DNA from: Zoogloea sp.
GTDB lineage: Bacteria; Pseudomonadota; Gammaproteobacteria; Burkholderiales; Rhodocyclaceae
DNA: 35,466 nucleotides
Assembly (NCBI RefSeq): GCF_028693495.1
Contig: NZ_JAQUVG010000027.1
Location: forward strand, 1-35,466
Direction: 5' to 3'
Positions 15,419 through 24,435 of the stretch are shown here, piece after piece; within the stretch, counting starts at the first letter, position 1, and every line of letters begins with the position of its first letter. Below the pieces are notes generated by a model. It was not told where the DNA came from. It worked only from the letters and a program-made list of their open reading frames with translations, and searched no databases. Made by a program: the position numbers and the translations under genes.

Positions 15419-17019
15419 TTGGGGCCAAGCCCCTGTTCGAGAACGTTTCCGTCAAGTTTGGTGACGGCAACCGCTACGGTCTGATCGGCGCCAACGGGGC
15501 CGGCAAGTCCACCTTCATGAAGATCCTGGCCGGGGTGCTTGAGCCGACCGCCGGTAATGTGGCCCTTGATAGTGGCGAGCGCATGGCCTTCCTGCGCCAG
15601 GACCAGTTTGGCTACGAGGATGTACGGGTGCTCGACGTGGTGATGCAGGGCCATGCGGAGATGTGGGCCTGCATGCAGGAGAAGGACGCGATCTACGCCA
15701 ATCCGGAGGCCACCGAAGAGGATTACATGAAGGCCGCCGAACTGGAGGGCCACTTCGCCGAGTACGACGGCTACACCGCCGAGGCGCGTGCAGGTGAACT
15801 GCTCCACGGGGTGGGTATCCCTACCGAGCAGCACGGGGGCCTGATGCGCGAAGTGGCGCCGGGCTGGAAGCTGCGGGTGCTGCTGGCCCAGGCCCTGTTC
15901 GCCAATCCGGACATCCTGCTGCTCGACGAGCCGACCAACAACCTGGATATCAACACCATCCGCTGGCTGGAAGACGTGCTCAACGAGCGCAACTCCACCA
16001 TGATCATCATCTCCCACGACCGTCACTTCCTGAATCAGGTGTGTACCCACATGGCGGATCTGGACTACGGCCGTATCCAGGTGTGGCCTGGTAACTGGGA
16101 CGATTACATCGAGGCGTCCACTCAGGCCCGGGAGCGCCAGTCCAGCGCCAACCAGAAGGCCAAGGAGAAGGTTCAGGAACTGCAGGAGTTCGTACGCCGC
16201 TTCTCGGCGAACAAGTCGAAGGCCCGTCAGGCCACCAGCCGCGCCAAGCAGATCGAGAAGATCAAGATCGAGGAGTTCAAGCCCTCCAGCCGCCAGTACC
16301 CGTGGATCCGCTTCGATTACGACGAGAAGGACAAGCTGCACCGCCAGGCCGTCGAGATCGAGAACCTCACCTTCGGCTACGATCCGGCCAACCCGATCAT
16401 CAAGAACTTCACCTTCACCGCCGATGCCAATGACCGCATCGCCATCATCGGTGAGAACGGCATCGGCAAGACCACCCTGCTGAAGCTGCTGGTGGGCACC
16501 GGCCTGCACGGCCTGGCACCCCAGTTCGGCACCATCAAGTGGGCGGAGAAGGCCAAGCTCGGCTACTACGCCCAGGATCACGCTGAGGATTTTGCCAGCG
16601 GCGAGAACCTCACCGACTGGATCAGCGGTTATGTGCGTGAAGGCGGTTACGAAGGGGATGACGCCGAGACCCTGATCCGCGGCACCCTGGGCCGTCTGCT
16701 GTTCAAGGGCGACGACGTGAAGAAGTCGGTCAAGGTGATTTCCGGCGGCGAGCAGGGCCGCATGCTGTTCGGCAAGCTGATGCTCCAGCGCAAGAACGTG
16801 CTGCTCCTCGACGAGCCGACCAACCACATGGACATGGAGTCCATCGAGTCCCTCAACTCGGGCATCGCCGATTTCGGCGGTACCCTGTTCTTCGTGTCCC
16901 ACGACCGCGCCTTCGTGTCGTCGATCGCCACCCGCATCCTCGAGATCCGTGGCCCCGGCGACATCGTGGATTATCGCGGCACCTACGAGGAATACCTGTC
17001 CAGCCAGGGTATCCAGTAA
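15388..17019 (+). CDS. ybiT: ABC-F family ATPase, YbiT type
   Basis: 543 aa. ABC-F proteins act on ribosomes (translation factors or antibiotic-protection proteins) and have no membrane domain. Two complete ABC domains are visible: Walker [10 protein letters not shown] with DEPTNNLD, and GENGIGKTT with SGGEQGRM and DEPTNHMD, joined by a basic linker (~residues 245-310; [20 protein letters not shown]). The N-terminus [20 protein letters not shown] is the YbiT pattern. Start is the TTG at 15388, ten codons of which come from the island. Expression must now depend on a promoter inside the island or in the integrase region. The upstream chromosomal promoter, if any, is on the other side of 14.7 kb. 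Confidence 0.93.
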   Translation: MLIANNITMQFGAKPLFENVSVKFGDGNRYGLIGANGAGKSTFMKILAGVLEPTAGNVALDSGERMAFLRQDQFGYEDVRVLDVVMQGHAEMWACMQEKDAIYANPEATEEDYMKAAELEGHFAEYDGYTAEARAGELLHGVGIPTEQHGGLMREVAPGWKLRVLLAQALFANPDILLLDEPTNNLDINTIRWLEDVLNERNSTMIIISHDRHFLNQVCTHMADLDYGRIQVWPGNWDDYIEASTQARERQSSANQKAKEKVQELQEFVRRFSANKSKARQATSRAKQIEKIKIEEFKPSSRQYPWIRFDYDEKDKLHRQAVEIENLTFGYDPANPIIKNFTFTADANDRIAIIGENGIGKTTLLKLLVGTGLHGLAPQFGTIKWAEKAKLGYYAQDHAEDFASGENLTDWISGYVREGGYEGDDAETLIRGTLGRLLFKGDDVKKSVKVISGGEQGRMLFGKLMLQRKNVLLLDEPTNHMDMESIESLNSGIADFGGTLFFVSHDRAFVSSIATRILEIRGPGDIVDYRGTYEEYLSSQGIQ

Positions 17020-17030
17020 GGAGCTTCGCC

Positions 17031-17699
17031 GTGGCCGGGAAGAGGCGTGCTGTCGAGTTCCGGATTTCCGGTCTGGTGATCCTCACCATTGTCTTCGGGC
17101 TGCTGGCGGATGCCCGGGGAGGCTCCCTGGCCCAGCCTCTAGTGTCCCTATGGACCTGGGGGCTGGCGGCCCTGATCTTTGTCCGTGCCAGTGCTGAGCT
17201 GCGCTTGCGCATGCTGGCCTGTCTGGCGATTGCGACCCTGGGGGAAGGGGTGCTGTCCCTGGCCTGGGGTCTATACGACTATCGCCTGGGCAATCTGCCC
17301 CTCTTCGTCCCTCCCGGGCACGCTCTCCTTTACTGGCTGGGCGTGCAGTTGGCGCCCCGTCTCCCGGGGCGCTTGTTGTCCTTGATTCCGTGGCTTGCGG
17401 TCCTCGGCGTGGGCGCGTTGGCCCTGGCCCGGGTGGACTGGCTGGGGGTGCCCCTGCTCGCCGTTTTCCTGCTTTGCATGCGCTACGGACCGGCACCACG
17501 CCTTTACGCGACCATGTTCCTCCTCTCCCTGCTCATGGAGCTGTGGGGTACCTGGCTGGGGAACTGGAGCTGGCGCAGTCTGGCTCCAGGGGTGGGCTGG
17601 CCGGTGGGCAACCCACCCCTGGCTGCTGGGGCTTTTTACTGTGTGCTGGATCTGCTCAGTGAGGCGGTCCGCCGCCGCTCCGGGCGGGTACCTGCCTGA
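17031..17699 (+). CDS. integral membrane protein, unknown function
   Basis: 222 aa from GTG 17031, 11 bp after the ybiT stop with AAGGAG in between, so likely co-transcribed. About six to seven hydrophobic segments are visible (for example ISGLVILTIVFGLLADA near residue 12, LWTWGLAALIFV, LACLAIATLGEGVLSLAWGL, ALLYWLGVQL, LIPWLAVLGVGALALA, LYATMFLLSLLMELWG). A conserved-looking segment YRLGNLPLFVPPGHALLYW lies between the third and fourth helices. I do not recognise the family with confidence. Confidence 0.65.
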   Translation: MAGKRRAVEFRISGLVILTIVFGLLADARGGSLAQPLVSLWTWGLAALIFVRASAELRLRMLACLAIATLGEGVLSLAWGLYDYRLGNLPLFVPPGHALLYWLGVQLAPRLPGRLLSLIPWLAVLGVGALALARVDWLGVPLLAVFLLCMRYGPAPRLYATMFLLSLLMELWGTWLGNWSWRSLAPGVGWPVGNPPLAAGAFYCVLDLLSEAVRRRSGRVPA

Positions 17700-17711
17700 G
17701 GGCATGCGCCG

Positions 17712-19331
17712 TCAGGCGGTGCCGGACAGCACCTTGTGGGCGGCCCGGTCGCCCCAGTGGGCGGCTTCTTCGAACACCGAATAGCCGGACAGGTCCGAAT
17801 GAGCGAATAGGATGGTACCGTCGGCCGCCTGCAGCGCTGCCAGGCCCGGGTTGGTCAGGGTCCCCGGTGCGGCGGCGGCCATGCCGTGGCCGCGCACGGT
17901 GATCTCCACCGCCTGGGTCCGGCGCCACATCTCCCACACCCCGTAGGCCTGATGCAGATCGCTGACCGCCAGGTCGAAGAGGGTGTCGGCGGAGGCCGTG
18001 GCGAGCCAGGCACGGGCCTCCCGGGCGGGCTGGGAGGCCAGGGTCCGGTAGGTGGTGAATACGGTCCGGGCTGGCCGGGCGGCGCGGATCCACTGGTGGG
18101 TGGCCACCACCCAGCCCAGCCCTGGACTGCCGTGGATCACATTGTCCCAGGCGAGGGGGGTGTCTCCCGTTTCGACGGGGAAGCCGTCGAGCAGGAAGTT
18201 CGCCACCAGCCAGGGCGCCTGGAGGGGTAAGTGTTGGCTCGGATCGCAGCCATGACGGCGCAGGTCCAGCAGCCGGGCGGTCACGTGCAGGGGGGTGGCA
18301 CAGATGACCCGGCGGGCCCGGATGCGCAGCGGGCCGTCCGGCGTCGTGACCAGGATGCGGACATCCGCTCCGTTCTCTTCCACTGTCAGGGCCGTGCCAG
18401 CCCGCTGGCAGTGGGCGGGAATCCTGGCCCGGAGGCCCCGGGCGAGGGGTGCCAGCCCGTCGGGCCAGGTCAGCACCGCCCCTTCTTCTGCATTCGTGGC
18501 CTGGCCGTTCCGGCTGGCGAAGTAGTGCAGGCCGAACCAGGCCGAGACCTGAGTGGGTCCGGCGCCGTATTCATCCCTGCAGATGTAGTCTAGCCAGGCC
18601 AGCAGGCTGGGGGCGGTGTAGTCCTCCGCCCGGAGCCAGGCGGCGAAGGTCTGGCGGTCGAGGGCCTGCCAGGCCGGATCGGTGGAGGAGGCGGTCCGCG
18701 GTACGGCGAACACCCGCCGTCCGTCCTGGCCGCGGCGTCCACCCAGCTGCGCCATGGTGGCCAGGAAGCGCCGGTGCTGGGTGGCTTCCCCGGGCGTGAC
18801 ATGGTCGGTGGGCAGCAGGCCTTCCCGCCATTCACCGGCGAACAGGAGGCGTTCTGCAGGGGCATGGACCAGGCAGTCCTCCCGGTAGCGGGGCCGTTCC
18901 CCCGCAGGATCGGATTCGAGGATGCCCTGCTCGGCCAGGATCTCCCGCACGACTGTCGATTCCCGGGAGGGCAGGGGAAGGTAGTGGGCGCCCCGGGGGT
19001 GCGGGATCCCATCCAGTTGTCCGCCCGCCGCATTACCGTCGGGTTCGGGGCCGTTGATCAGCAGGAAGTCCGGATGCTCGGCTTGTGCCAGGCGCCAGGC
19101 AGCGGTGAGGCCGGCGATGCCGCTGCCGAGGATGGCCACCCCGGTGTGTATTTCCTCCCGGGCGTCGGGCAGTGCAGTCCTGTCCCGCAGGGTGTGGCCT
19201 TCGGCCATGCCCGGGCGCAGCACCCGGATGGGGATGCCGCGACGGGCCAGGCTGGCTCTGTCCAGGCAGCCTGGCAGGGTCAGCGCCAGGCTGCCGCTGC
19301 CGGTGGCCGCCAGGAAGCTCCGGCGTCGCAT
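17712..19331 (-). CDS. Tat-exported FAD-dependent amine oxidase-like oxidoreductase
   Basis: 539 aa. The N-terminus MRRRSFLAATGSGSLALTL-PGC has a twin-arginine motif and a lipobox-like Cys, so the protein is probably folded in the cytoplasm, exported and possibly lipid-anchored. The FAD Rossmann motif VAILGSGIAGLTAAWRLAQ lies near residue 65, and the C-terminal GTILFAHSDLSGYSVFEEA is the flavin-binding end common in amine-oxidase/desaturase-like flavoproteins. The start overlaps the stop of the spermidine synthase-like gene (TGATG), so the two are coupled. Oxidation of a polyamine-like product in the periplasm is a plausible role, inferred from the neighbour. Confidence 0.8.
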   Translation of the reverse strand: MRRRSFLAATGSGSLALTLPGCLDRASLARRGIPIRVLRPGMAEGHTLRDRTALPDAREEIHTGVAILGSGIAGLTAAWRLAQAEHPDFLLINGPEPDGNAAGGQLDGIPHPRGAHYLPLPSRESTVVREILAEQGILESDPAGERPRYREDCLVHAPAERLLFAGEWREGLLPTDHVTPGEATQHRRFLATMAQLGGRRGQDGRRVFAVPRTASSTDPAWQALDRQTFAAWLRAEDYTAPSLLAWLDYICRDEYGAGPTQVSAWFGLHYFASRNGQATNAEEGAVLTWPDGLAPLARGLRARIPAHCQRAGTALTVEENGADVRILVTTPDGPLRIRARRVICATPLHVTARLLDLRRHGCDPSQHLPLQAPWLVANFLLDGFPVETGDTPLAWDNVIHGSPGLGWVVATHQWIRAARPARTVFTTYRTLASQPAREARAWLATASADTLFDLAVSDLHQAYGVWEMWRRTQAVEITVRGHGMAAAAPGTLTNPGLAALQAADGTILFAHSDLSGYSVFEEAAHWGDRAAHKVLSGTA

Positions 19332-20878
19332 CAGCGCACCACCCGGTTCCAGTCCTGCTGGAAGTAGTGCACCAGGCGTTGGCTGTTGAGGTGGTTGGGC
19401 TCTACCTCCCGGCGCCCCATGTCCGGCGGAAACTGGAACATCAGCCGGGTGGTCTCCCTGTCCAGGTAGCGGGTGGGAACGCTGTAGTGTTCGGGAGGCG
19501 CATAGCCGGGGTGGCGGGTGGCGAGGTTGAAGCCCCACTCGCCGAAGGACGGGACGTGGGCGTGGTAGGGGTGGGTGTGAAAGCCGGCCTCCCGCAGGGT
19601 GGCGTCGATGCACCAGAAGCTGAGGGGGGCGAACCATGGGGAGGTGGACTGCACCACCAGCATGCCCCGCTCAGACAGGTGCCGCCCCATCAGCCGGTAG
19701 AGGGGCACCGAATAGAGCTTGCCGAGACCAAAGCTGGAGGGATCGGGAAAGTCGGCGATGATCAGGTCGAACACCTCGCTGCCCGCTTCCAGCCACTGGC
19801 CGGCATCGGCATTGATGACCGTCACCCGGGAATCCGTCAAGGCGCCGCCGTTGAGGGCTGCGAGCTCGGTGTTGCGGGAGAACAGACCCGTCATCTCGGG
19901 GTCCAGGTCCACCAGCACGACCTGCTCCACCTGCGGGTGCTTGAGGATTTCCCGCACGGCGAGCCCGTCACCGCCCCCCAGCACCAGTACCGAGCGGGCG
20001 TGGGGCAGGCGCTGCAGGGCCGGGTGTACCAGGGCTTCGTGGTAGCGGTGCTCGTCGCGGCTGGAGAATTGCAGGTTGCCGTTGATGTGCAGCCGGGTGT
20101 CGTCCTTCCAGCGGGTGACGACGATGCGTTGGTAGGGGGTGGTGGTGGCGTAGAGGATTTCATCGCCGAACAGCCCCTGTTCGGCCCAGCGGGTCAGGCG
20201 TTCGGCGTAAGCCAGACCCCCGGCCAGCAGGCACAGCAGCACCAGGCCCCGCAGCAGGCGGCCGCGCAGGTCGGGCACCTGCAGGCGGAAGTGCCACAGG
20301 GTCCACAGGGCGACGGCCACGTTGGTCATGCCGAACAGGAAGGCGGTACGCGACAGGCCCAGCTGGGGCGCCAGAACCAGCGGGAACAGCAGGGACACGG
20401 CCAGGGCCCCCAGATAATCGAAGGTCAGCACCCGGCTCACCAACTCGCTGAAGGGGGCCTGGCGGGCATGCAGCACCCGCATCACCAGCGGGATTTCCAT
20501 GCCCACCAGCACACCGATGAGGAACACCAGGGCATACAGTACGGTGCGGAATGGGACGGACAGCCAGGCGAAGAGCAGGAACAGCAGGGTGGCCGACACG
20601 CCCCCCAGCAGGCCCACCAGCAGCTCGATGTCGATGAAGCGGGCCAGCACGTCCCGGTCATCCACGTACTTCGACAGGTGGGAGCCAACCCCCATTGCAA
20701 AGAGGTAGCAGCCGATGATCGACGAGAACTGCAGCACCGAGTCGCCCAGCAGGTAGCTGGAGAGGGCGCCGGCGATCAGCTCGTAGGCCAGCCCGCAGGA
20801 AGCGACGACGAAGACCGACAGGATCAGCAGGCGGTCGGAAAGGCGGGGGGCGGAAGCGGGAAAGGGCGCGTCGGACAT
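19331..20878 (-). CDS. membrane-bound spermidine synthase-like aminopropyltransferase
   Basis: 515 aa. The first ~215 residues hold seven or so membrane helices (LLILSVFVVASCGLAYELIA, SSIIGCYLFAMGVGSHLS and others). The C-terminal half is a SpeE-type domain with GELTFYATTTPYQRIVVTR-like start (here ILYATTTPYQRIVVTRW), SAM-site motif VLVLGGGDGLAVREIL, acidic residue VLVDLDPEM and active-site ADFPDPSSFGLGKLYS. It should transfer an aminopropyl group from decarboxylated AdoMet to an amine, at or in the membrane. Start chosen at MSDAPFPAS, since residues upstream look unlike protein. A gene for AdoMet decarboxylase lies in the divergent operon (24042-24401), completing the donor pathway. Confidence 0.88.
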   Translation of the reverse strand: MSDAPFPASAPRLSDRLLILSVFVVASCGLAYELIAGALSSYLLGDSVLQFSSIIGCYLFAMGVGSHLSKYVDDRDVLARFIDIELLVGLLGGVSATLLFLLFAWLSVPFRTVLYALVFLIGVLVGMEIPLVMRVLHARQAPFSELVSRVLTFDYLGALAVSLLFPLVLAPQLGLSRTAFLFGMTNVAVALWTLWHFRLQVPDLRGRLLRGLVLLCLLAGGLAYAERLTRWAEQGLFGDEILYATTTPYQRIVVTRWKDDTRLHINGNLQFSSRDEHRYHEALVHPALQRLPHARSVLVLGGGDGLAVREILKHPQVEQVVLVDLDPEMTGLFSRNTELAALNGGALTDSRVTVINADAGQWLEAGSEVFDLIIADFPDPSSFGLGKLYSVPLYRLMGRHLSERGMLVVQSTSPWFAPLSFWCIDATLREAGFHTHPYHAHVPSFGEWGFNLATRHPGYAPPEHYSVPTRYLDRETTRLMFQFPPDMGRREVEPNHLNSQRLVHYFQQDWNRVVR

Positions 20879-20969
20879 GGCTGCGGACTCTACCCGGAAA
20901 GCGCTTGCAGGGCACCGGAAATGCTGGCTAAATGCGCCGGCCAGCAGCCCAGTACACCGAGGACCCCTC
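20879..20969. promoter_or_regulatory. 91-bp divergent promoter region
   Basis: This short gap separates the leftward aminopropyltransferase/oxidase pair from the rightward DUF350 operon, so both promoters must be here or overlap the coding ends. No strong -35/-10 pair stands out by eye. Confidence 0.4.
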
Positions 20970-21356
20970 ATGGACGCCGCCATCAATTACCTGATCCATC
21001 TCGTTTCCGGCGTCGCCATGGTCGCGGTATTCACGGCGATTTACCTGTGGGTGACGCCCTTCTGTGAACGCAGCCTGATCCGGCAGGGAATGGTGGCGCC
21101 GGCCCTGTCCCTGGGTGGGGCAGTGCTGGGTTTCTCCCTGACCGTCGCCTCCAGCATCCTCCACAACGACAGCTACGAGCGTTTCCTGCTGTGGAGCCTG
21201 AGCGGCCTTGTGGTCCAGGTGCTCACCTACGCCCTCGTGTCCCGCCTGTTCCCGCGCCTGCCCGACGCGCTGGCCGGCAACAACGTGGCCGCGGGGACGA
21301 CCATCGGCACCGCGGCGCTGGTGGTCGGGGTGATCAACGCTGCCTGCATGTCCTGA
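20970..21356 (+). CDS. DUF350 (YjfL-like) inner-membrane protein
   Basis: 128 aa with four hydrophobic segments (YLIHLVSGVAMVAVFTAIYL, then LSLGGAVLGFSLTVAS, then LLWSLSGLVVQVLTYALV, and a last one ending GTAALVVGVINAACMS). The charged P-CE-SLIRQG and NVAAGTTIG turns are characteristic of the DUF350 family. Members often lie beside SPFH, PspA-like, DUF4178 and aminopropyltransferase or ATP-grasp genes and are thought to work with them at the membrane; biochemical role is unknown. First gene of the rightward operon. Confidence 0.88.
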   Translation: MDAAINYLIHLVSGVAMVAVFTAIYLWVTPFCERSLIRQGMVAPALSLGGAVLGFSLTVASSILHNDSYERFLLWSLSGLVVQVLTYALVSRLFPRLPDALAGNNVAAGTTIGTAALVVGVINAACMS

Positions 21357-21393
21357 AGCCGTCCAATTCCCCAGATCTTTCCGGAGTGAGCCC

Positions 21394-22407
21394 ATGAGTC
21401 TCGGATCCTTCATCAAGAAGCAATTCATCGATGTCCTCCAGTGGAACGAGGAGAGTGACGGCACCCTGGCCTGGCGCCACCCCATGGAGGATTTTGAGAT
21501 CCAGTACGGGGCCAGCCTGACGGTACGCGACAGCCAGATGGCCGTCTTCGTAAACGAAGGCCAGGTGGCCGACGTGTTCGGGCCGGGCATGTACCGGCTC
21601 ACCACCCAGACCATCCCGGTACTCACCAACCTGAAGAACTGGGATAAGCTCTTCGAGTCTCCCTTCAAGTCCGACGTCTATTTCTTCAGCACCCGCCTCC
21701 AGCTGGGGCGCAGGTGGGGGACGCCCCAGCCCGTCACGATCCGTGACAAGGATTTCGGGATGGTCCGCCTGCGGGCCTTCGGCATGTACTCCTACAAGCT
21801 GGCCGACCCGCGGAAATTTTTCACCGAGATCAGTGGTACCCGGGCCGAGTACACCGTGGATGAACTGGAGCAGCAACTGCGCAACCTGATCGTCGCCACC
21901 ATGAGCGCGACCCTGGGGGGCGCGGACGTGCCCTTCGCGGACATGGCCGCCAACCAGCTGCTGCTGTCCGACCGGATGTGCGAGGCGATGACGCCCACCT
22001 TCGAGCGTTACGGCCTGACCCTGGACAATTTTGCAGTGGAGAGCATCTCCCTGCCCGAAGAGCTGCAGAAGGCCATCGATGCCCGGATTTCCATGGGAAT
22101 GGTTGGGGACCTGGCCAAGTACACCCAGTTTCAGGTCGCCCAGTCGGTGCCTCTGGCGGCCCAGAACGAAGGGGGGCTGGCGGGAGTGGGTGCCGGTCTG
22201 GCCGCGGGTCTGGGCATGGGGCAGGTGATGATGGAGACGATGCGGGGTGGTACGTCCTCCACGCCGCTGGCAGCGCCATCCCCAACCGCCGTCGATGAGC
22301 CGGAAGCCCGGCTGGTCAAGCTCAAGACCCTGCTCGACAAGGGTCTGGTAACCCAGCAGGACTACGATGCGGCCAAGGCCGAGATCCTGAAGAAACTGAT
22401 CGGCTGA
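21394..22407 (+). CDS. SPFH-domain protein with C-terminal SHOCT motif (virion-core/YdjI type)
   Basis: 337 aa. Residues ~1-230 form an SPFH (stomatin/prohibitin) domain of the YdjI/virion-core subgroup: FIDVLQWNEESDGTLAWRHP at the start, then a VNEGQVADVFGPGMYRLTTQ segment and a helical end VESISLPEELQKAIDARISM. After a Gly/Ala-rich linker (LAGVGAGLAAGLGMG) the last ~33 residues are a SHOCT motif (RLVKLKTLLDKGLVTQQDYD). Such proteins form membrane-associated scaffolds. It lies 37 bp after DUF350 and 7 bp before the DUF4178 gene, so co-expression is expected. There is no membrane helix of its own. Confidence 0.88.
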   Translation: MSLGSFIKKQFIDVLQWNEESDGTLAWRHPMEDFEIQYGASLTVRDSQMAVFVNEGQVADVFGPGMYRLTTQTIPVLTNLKNWDKLFESPFKSDVYFFSTRLQLGRRWGTPQPVTIRDKDFGMVRLRAFGMYSYKLADPRKFFTEISGTRAEYTVDELEQQLRNLIVATMSATLGGADVPFADMAANQLLLSDRMCEAMTPTFERYGLTLDNFAVESISLPEELQKAIDARISMGMVGDLAKYTQFQVAQSVPLAAQNEGGLAGVGAGLAAGLGMGQVMMETMRGGTSSTPLAAPSPTAVDEPEARLVKLKTLLDKGLVTQQDYDAAKAEILKKLIG

Positions 22408-22414
22408 CGTCCGG

Positions 22415-23896
22415 GTGTTCACCCTCGCCTGTCCTGGTTGCGGGGCGGAAGTCGCCTTCCGCTCTCCCACCTCCGCGATGGCGGTCTGTGCTTACTGTCA
22501 CAGCACCGTCGTTCGGGAGGGGGACGCTGTGCGGGATGCGGGGAAGATGTCGGCGGTGCTGGAGGACCATTCTCCGATCCAGATCACCACCGCCGGGATG
22601 TACGCCGGCCAGGCCTTCGGGGTGGTCGGACGGATTCAGCTGCGCTACGACGACGGTTTCTGGAACGAGTGGTACATCCTCTTCGACGATGGCCGGGCCG
22701 GCTGGCTGTCGGACGCGTCGGGCCAGTATGCGGTCACGCTGGACGACGGGATTGCCGAAAATGCGCAGCCCTTTGGGCGACTGGTGCCGGGGGGACGCTA
22801 TCGTCACGATGGTCAGACCTACTCATTGGCTGATTTGCGGACGGCCCGGTGCACGGGGGGTGAGGGGGAGTTGCCGTTTGTGGTCGGACCCGGATGGGAG
22901 GCCCGGGTTGCGGATTATCGCCAGGCCCACCGTTTTCTCACCCTGGATTATTCCGACAGCCCGAAGCCCCGGCGTTACATGGGCAAGGCGGTGGGGCTCG
23001 AGGATCTCAAGTGCCAGTTGCTGCGCGCGCCAGAGCAGATCCGCAGGAGTGCTGGTCATTTGCGGGGGGAAGCATCGACCCTGGCCTGCCCCGCCTGCGG
23101 AGCGTCGATCCACTGGCGTCCGGCGGTTGCGGCCCATTTGCACTGCCCGGCCTGCGGTACCGTCAGCGAGGCCACCACCAGCACGCTGGAGGTGATGGAT
23201 GCAAGCCGTCGGGAAGCCCTGGCGGATACCAGTCTGGCCCTGGGAGATCAGGCCCGCTTCGATGGGCAGGACTGGATGCTGATCGGCCTGCTCCGGCAGC
23301 GGGAGACGGACAGCGACGAGACCTGGACCGAATATCTGCTGTATTCCCTGAGCGGGCGTTTCCTGTGGCTGGTGGAGTCGTCCCTGGGCTGGGACAAGGT
23401 CCAGGTGCTGGATACCTGGCCGGAGGCGGTCTCTGCCAGTGCCGTGACCCTCGATGGAGTGGCCTTCACCCGCCTGCAGGCTTATGGTGCCGAAGTGGTG
23501 TACGCGGCGGGCGCCTTCAACTGGCGGGTCCGGGTCGGCGATCGGGTCAGCCTCACCGATTACCGCCGGGTGGGGCGTGGCATCCTGTGCTGTGAACGTA
23601 GTAGGGCGGAGATCACCTGGTCCATGGCCCAACGGGTGCCTGCCAGTCAGGTGGATGGCTGGTTTGCCAAGGGCGGCGCGCTCGCTGCCCATGCCACGCA
23701 GGAGCTGAAGGTGCCGGCGGAGGTGGCAGCACCCGAGGTCCTGCGCCCCCTGGCCTGGATCTTTTCAGGGGTGCTGCTGCTGATCAATGTTCCCCTGTCC
23801 TTCATGGGAGGCGTGTCCAGCTGGATCATCACCTTGCTGGCCCTGGCGGTGCTCTGGCTGCCGCTCCACACCGACTGGTTCGAGCCACGGGAATGA
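22415..23896 (+). CDS. zinc-ribbon protein with two DUF4178 domains and a C-terminal membrane anchor
   Basis: 493 aa, GTG start 7 bp after the SPFH stop. The N-terminal zinc ribbon has C6-x2-C9 and C25-x2-C28. A DUF4178 domain follows (MYAGQAFGVVGRIQLRYDDG, ending near DYSD). A second zinc ribbon begins near residue 225 (ACPACG ... HCPACG) and a second DUF4178 lies at ~265-420. The C-terminus has two hydrophobic helices (WIFSGVLLLINVPLSFMGG and WIITLLALAVLWLPL), anchoring it in the membrane. The domain's function is unknown, but duplicated DUF4178 with SPFH and DUF350 is a recurring membrane module. The stop overlaps the next start (ATGA). Confidence 0.87.
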   Translation: MFTLACPGCGAEVAFRSPTSAMAVCAYCHSTVVREGDAVRDAGKMSAVLEDHSPIQITTAGMYAGQAFGVVGRIQLRYDDGFWNEWYILFDDGRAGWLSDASGQYAVTLDDGIAENAQPFGRLVPGGRYRHDGQTYSLADLRTARCTGGEGELPFVVGPGWEARVADYRQAHRFLTLDYSDSPKPRRYMGKAVGLEDLKCQLLRAPEQIRRSAGHLRGEASTLACPACGASIHWRPAVAAHLHCPACGTVSEATTSTLEVMDASRREALADTSLALGDQARFDGQDWMLIGLLRQRETDSDETWTEYLLYSLSGRFLWLVESSLGWDKVQVLDTWPEAVSASAVTLDGVAFTRLQAYGAEVVYAAGAFNWRVRVGDRVSLTDYRRVGRGILCCERSRAEITWSMAQRVPASQVDGWFAKGGALAAHATQELKVPAEVAAPEVLRPLAWIFSGVLLLINVPLSFMGGVSSWIITLLALAVLWLPLHTDWFEPRE

Positions 23897-24045
23897 GCCG
23901 CTGGGGTTATGTGATCTTCGGGCTGGTGGTGGTGTTTGTAGCCACGCTCATCAATCTGGACACCCGGGGGAGTTCGGGCAGCTCCAGCCGTGGCTGGAGC
24001 AGTGGTTCCGGGAGCAACTGGTCGTCGGGAGGGGGGCACAAGTGA
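23893..24045 (+). CDS. 50-aa membrane peptide with Ser/Gly tail
   Basis: ATG at 23893 overlaps the DUF4178 stop (ATGA), and the TGA at 24043-24045 overlaps the GTG of the AdoMet decarboxylase gene (GTGA). The sequence is one hydrophobic helix (YVIFGLVVVFVATLIN) followed by a tail rich in Ser, Gly and Trp that ends GGGHK. The double overlap makes it hard to regard as chance. Function unknown; a tail of this kind could be a flexible periplasmic or cytoplasmic linker, or a site for modification. Confidence 0.75.
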   Translation: MSRWGYVIFGLVVVFVATLINLDTRGSSGSSSRGWSSGSGSNWSSGGGHK

Positions 24046-24401
24046 GTCCGCTGGCCCGGCACGAACCCCGCGGACGGCATCTGCTGGCGGACTTCCACGG
24101 AGTGGCGGCCAGGCTGCTGCAGGATGTGTCGGCCATCGAGGTCTTGCTGAGGGAAGCGGCCAGGGCCGCTGGAGCCACGCCGGTGGGCGGTTATTTCCAT
24201 CCTTTCGGGCCTGGCCTGGGGGTCACCGGCGTGCTGCTCCTGCAGGAGTCCCACATCAGCATCCACACCTGGCCCGAGCATGGGTTTGCGGCAGTGGATG
24301 TATTCATGTGCGGCCAGGCCCGGCCGGAGCGGGCTGTCGCCGTGATCGAAATGGCGCTCCACCCGGGATCCGTCACGCATCGGGAAGTGTCCCGGGGCTA
24401 A
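24042..24401 (+). CDS. speD: prokaryotic S-adenosylmethionine decarboxylase (class 1b)
   Basis: 119 aa, the short prokaryotic form. Makes decarboxylated AdoMet, the aminopropyl donor for spermidine-type synthesis. The self-processing site is E69/S70 in ESHISIHTWPE; S70 becomes the pyruvoyl group. H75 and C90 (DVFMCG) sit at exactly the spacing known for the Thermotoga enzyme (S63, H68, C83). GTG start at 24042 overlaps the stop of the 50-aa peptide. Although on the opposite strand from the membrane aminopropyltransferase (19331-20878), it clearly supplies its substrate. Confidence 0.93.
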   Translation: MSPLARHEPRGRHLLADFHGVAARLLQDVSAIEVLLREAARAAGATPVGGYFHPFGPGLGVTGVLLLQESHISIHTWPEHGFAAVDVFMCGQARPERAVAVIEMALHPGSVTHREVSRG

Positions 24402-24435
24402 ACTGCGGATCGTTGCCATTCCTGTCGTTCCGCTC

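Noticed and set aside
15271-16902. 543-codon minus-strand open frame opposite ybiT
   Set aside because: Shadow of a strongly codon-biased gene; Val/His/Leu/Gly-rich composition with no recognisable domain.
19172-21067. 631-codon plus-strand open frame opposite the oxidase and aminopropyltransferase
   Set aside because: Gln/His/Gly-rich antisense translation without motifs; both minus-strand genes are clear.
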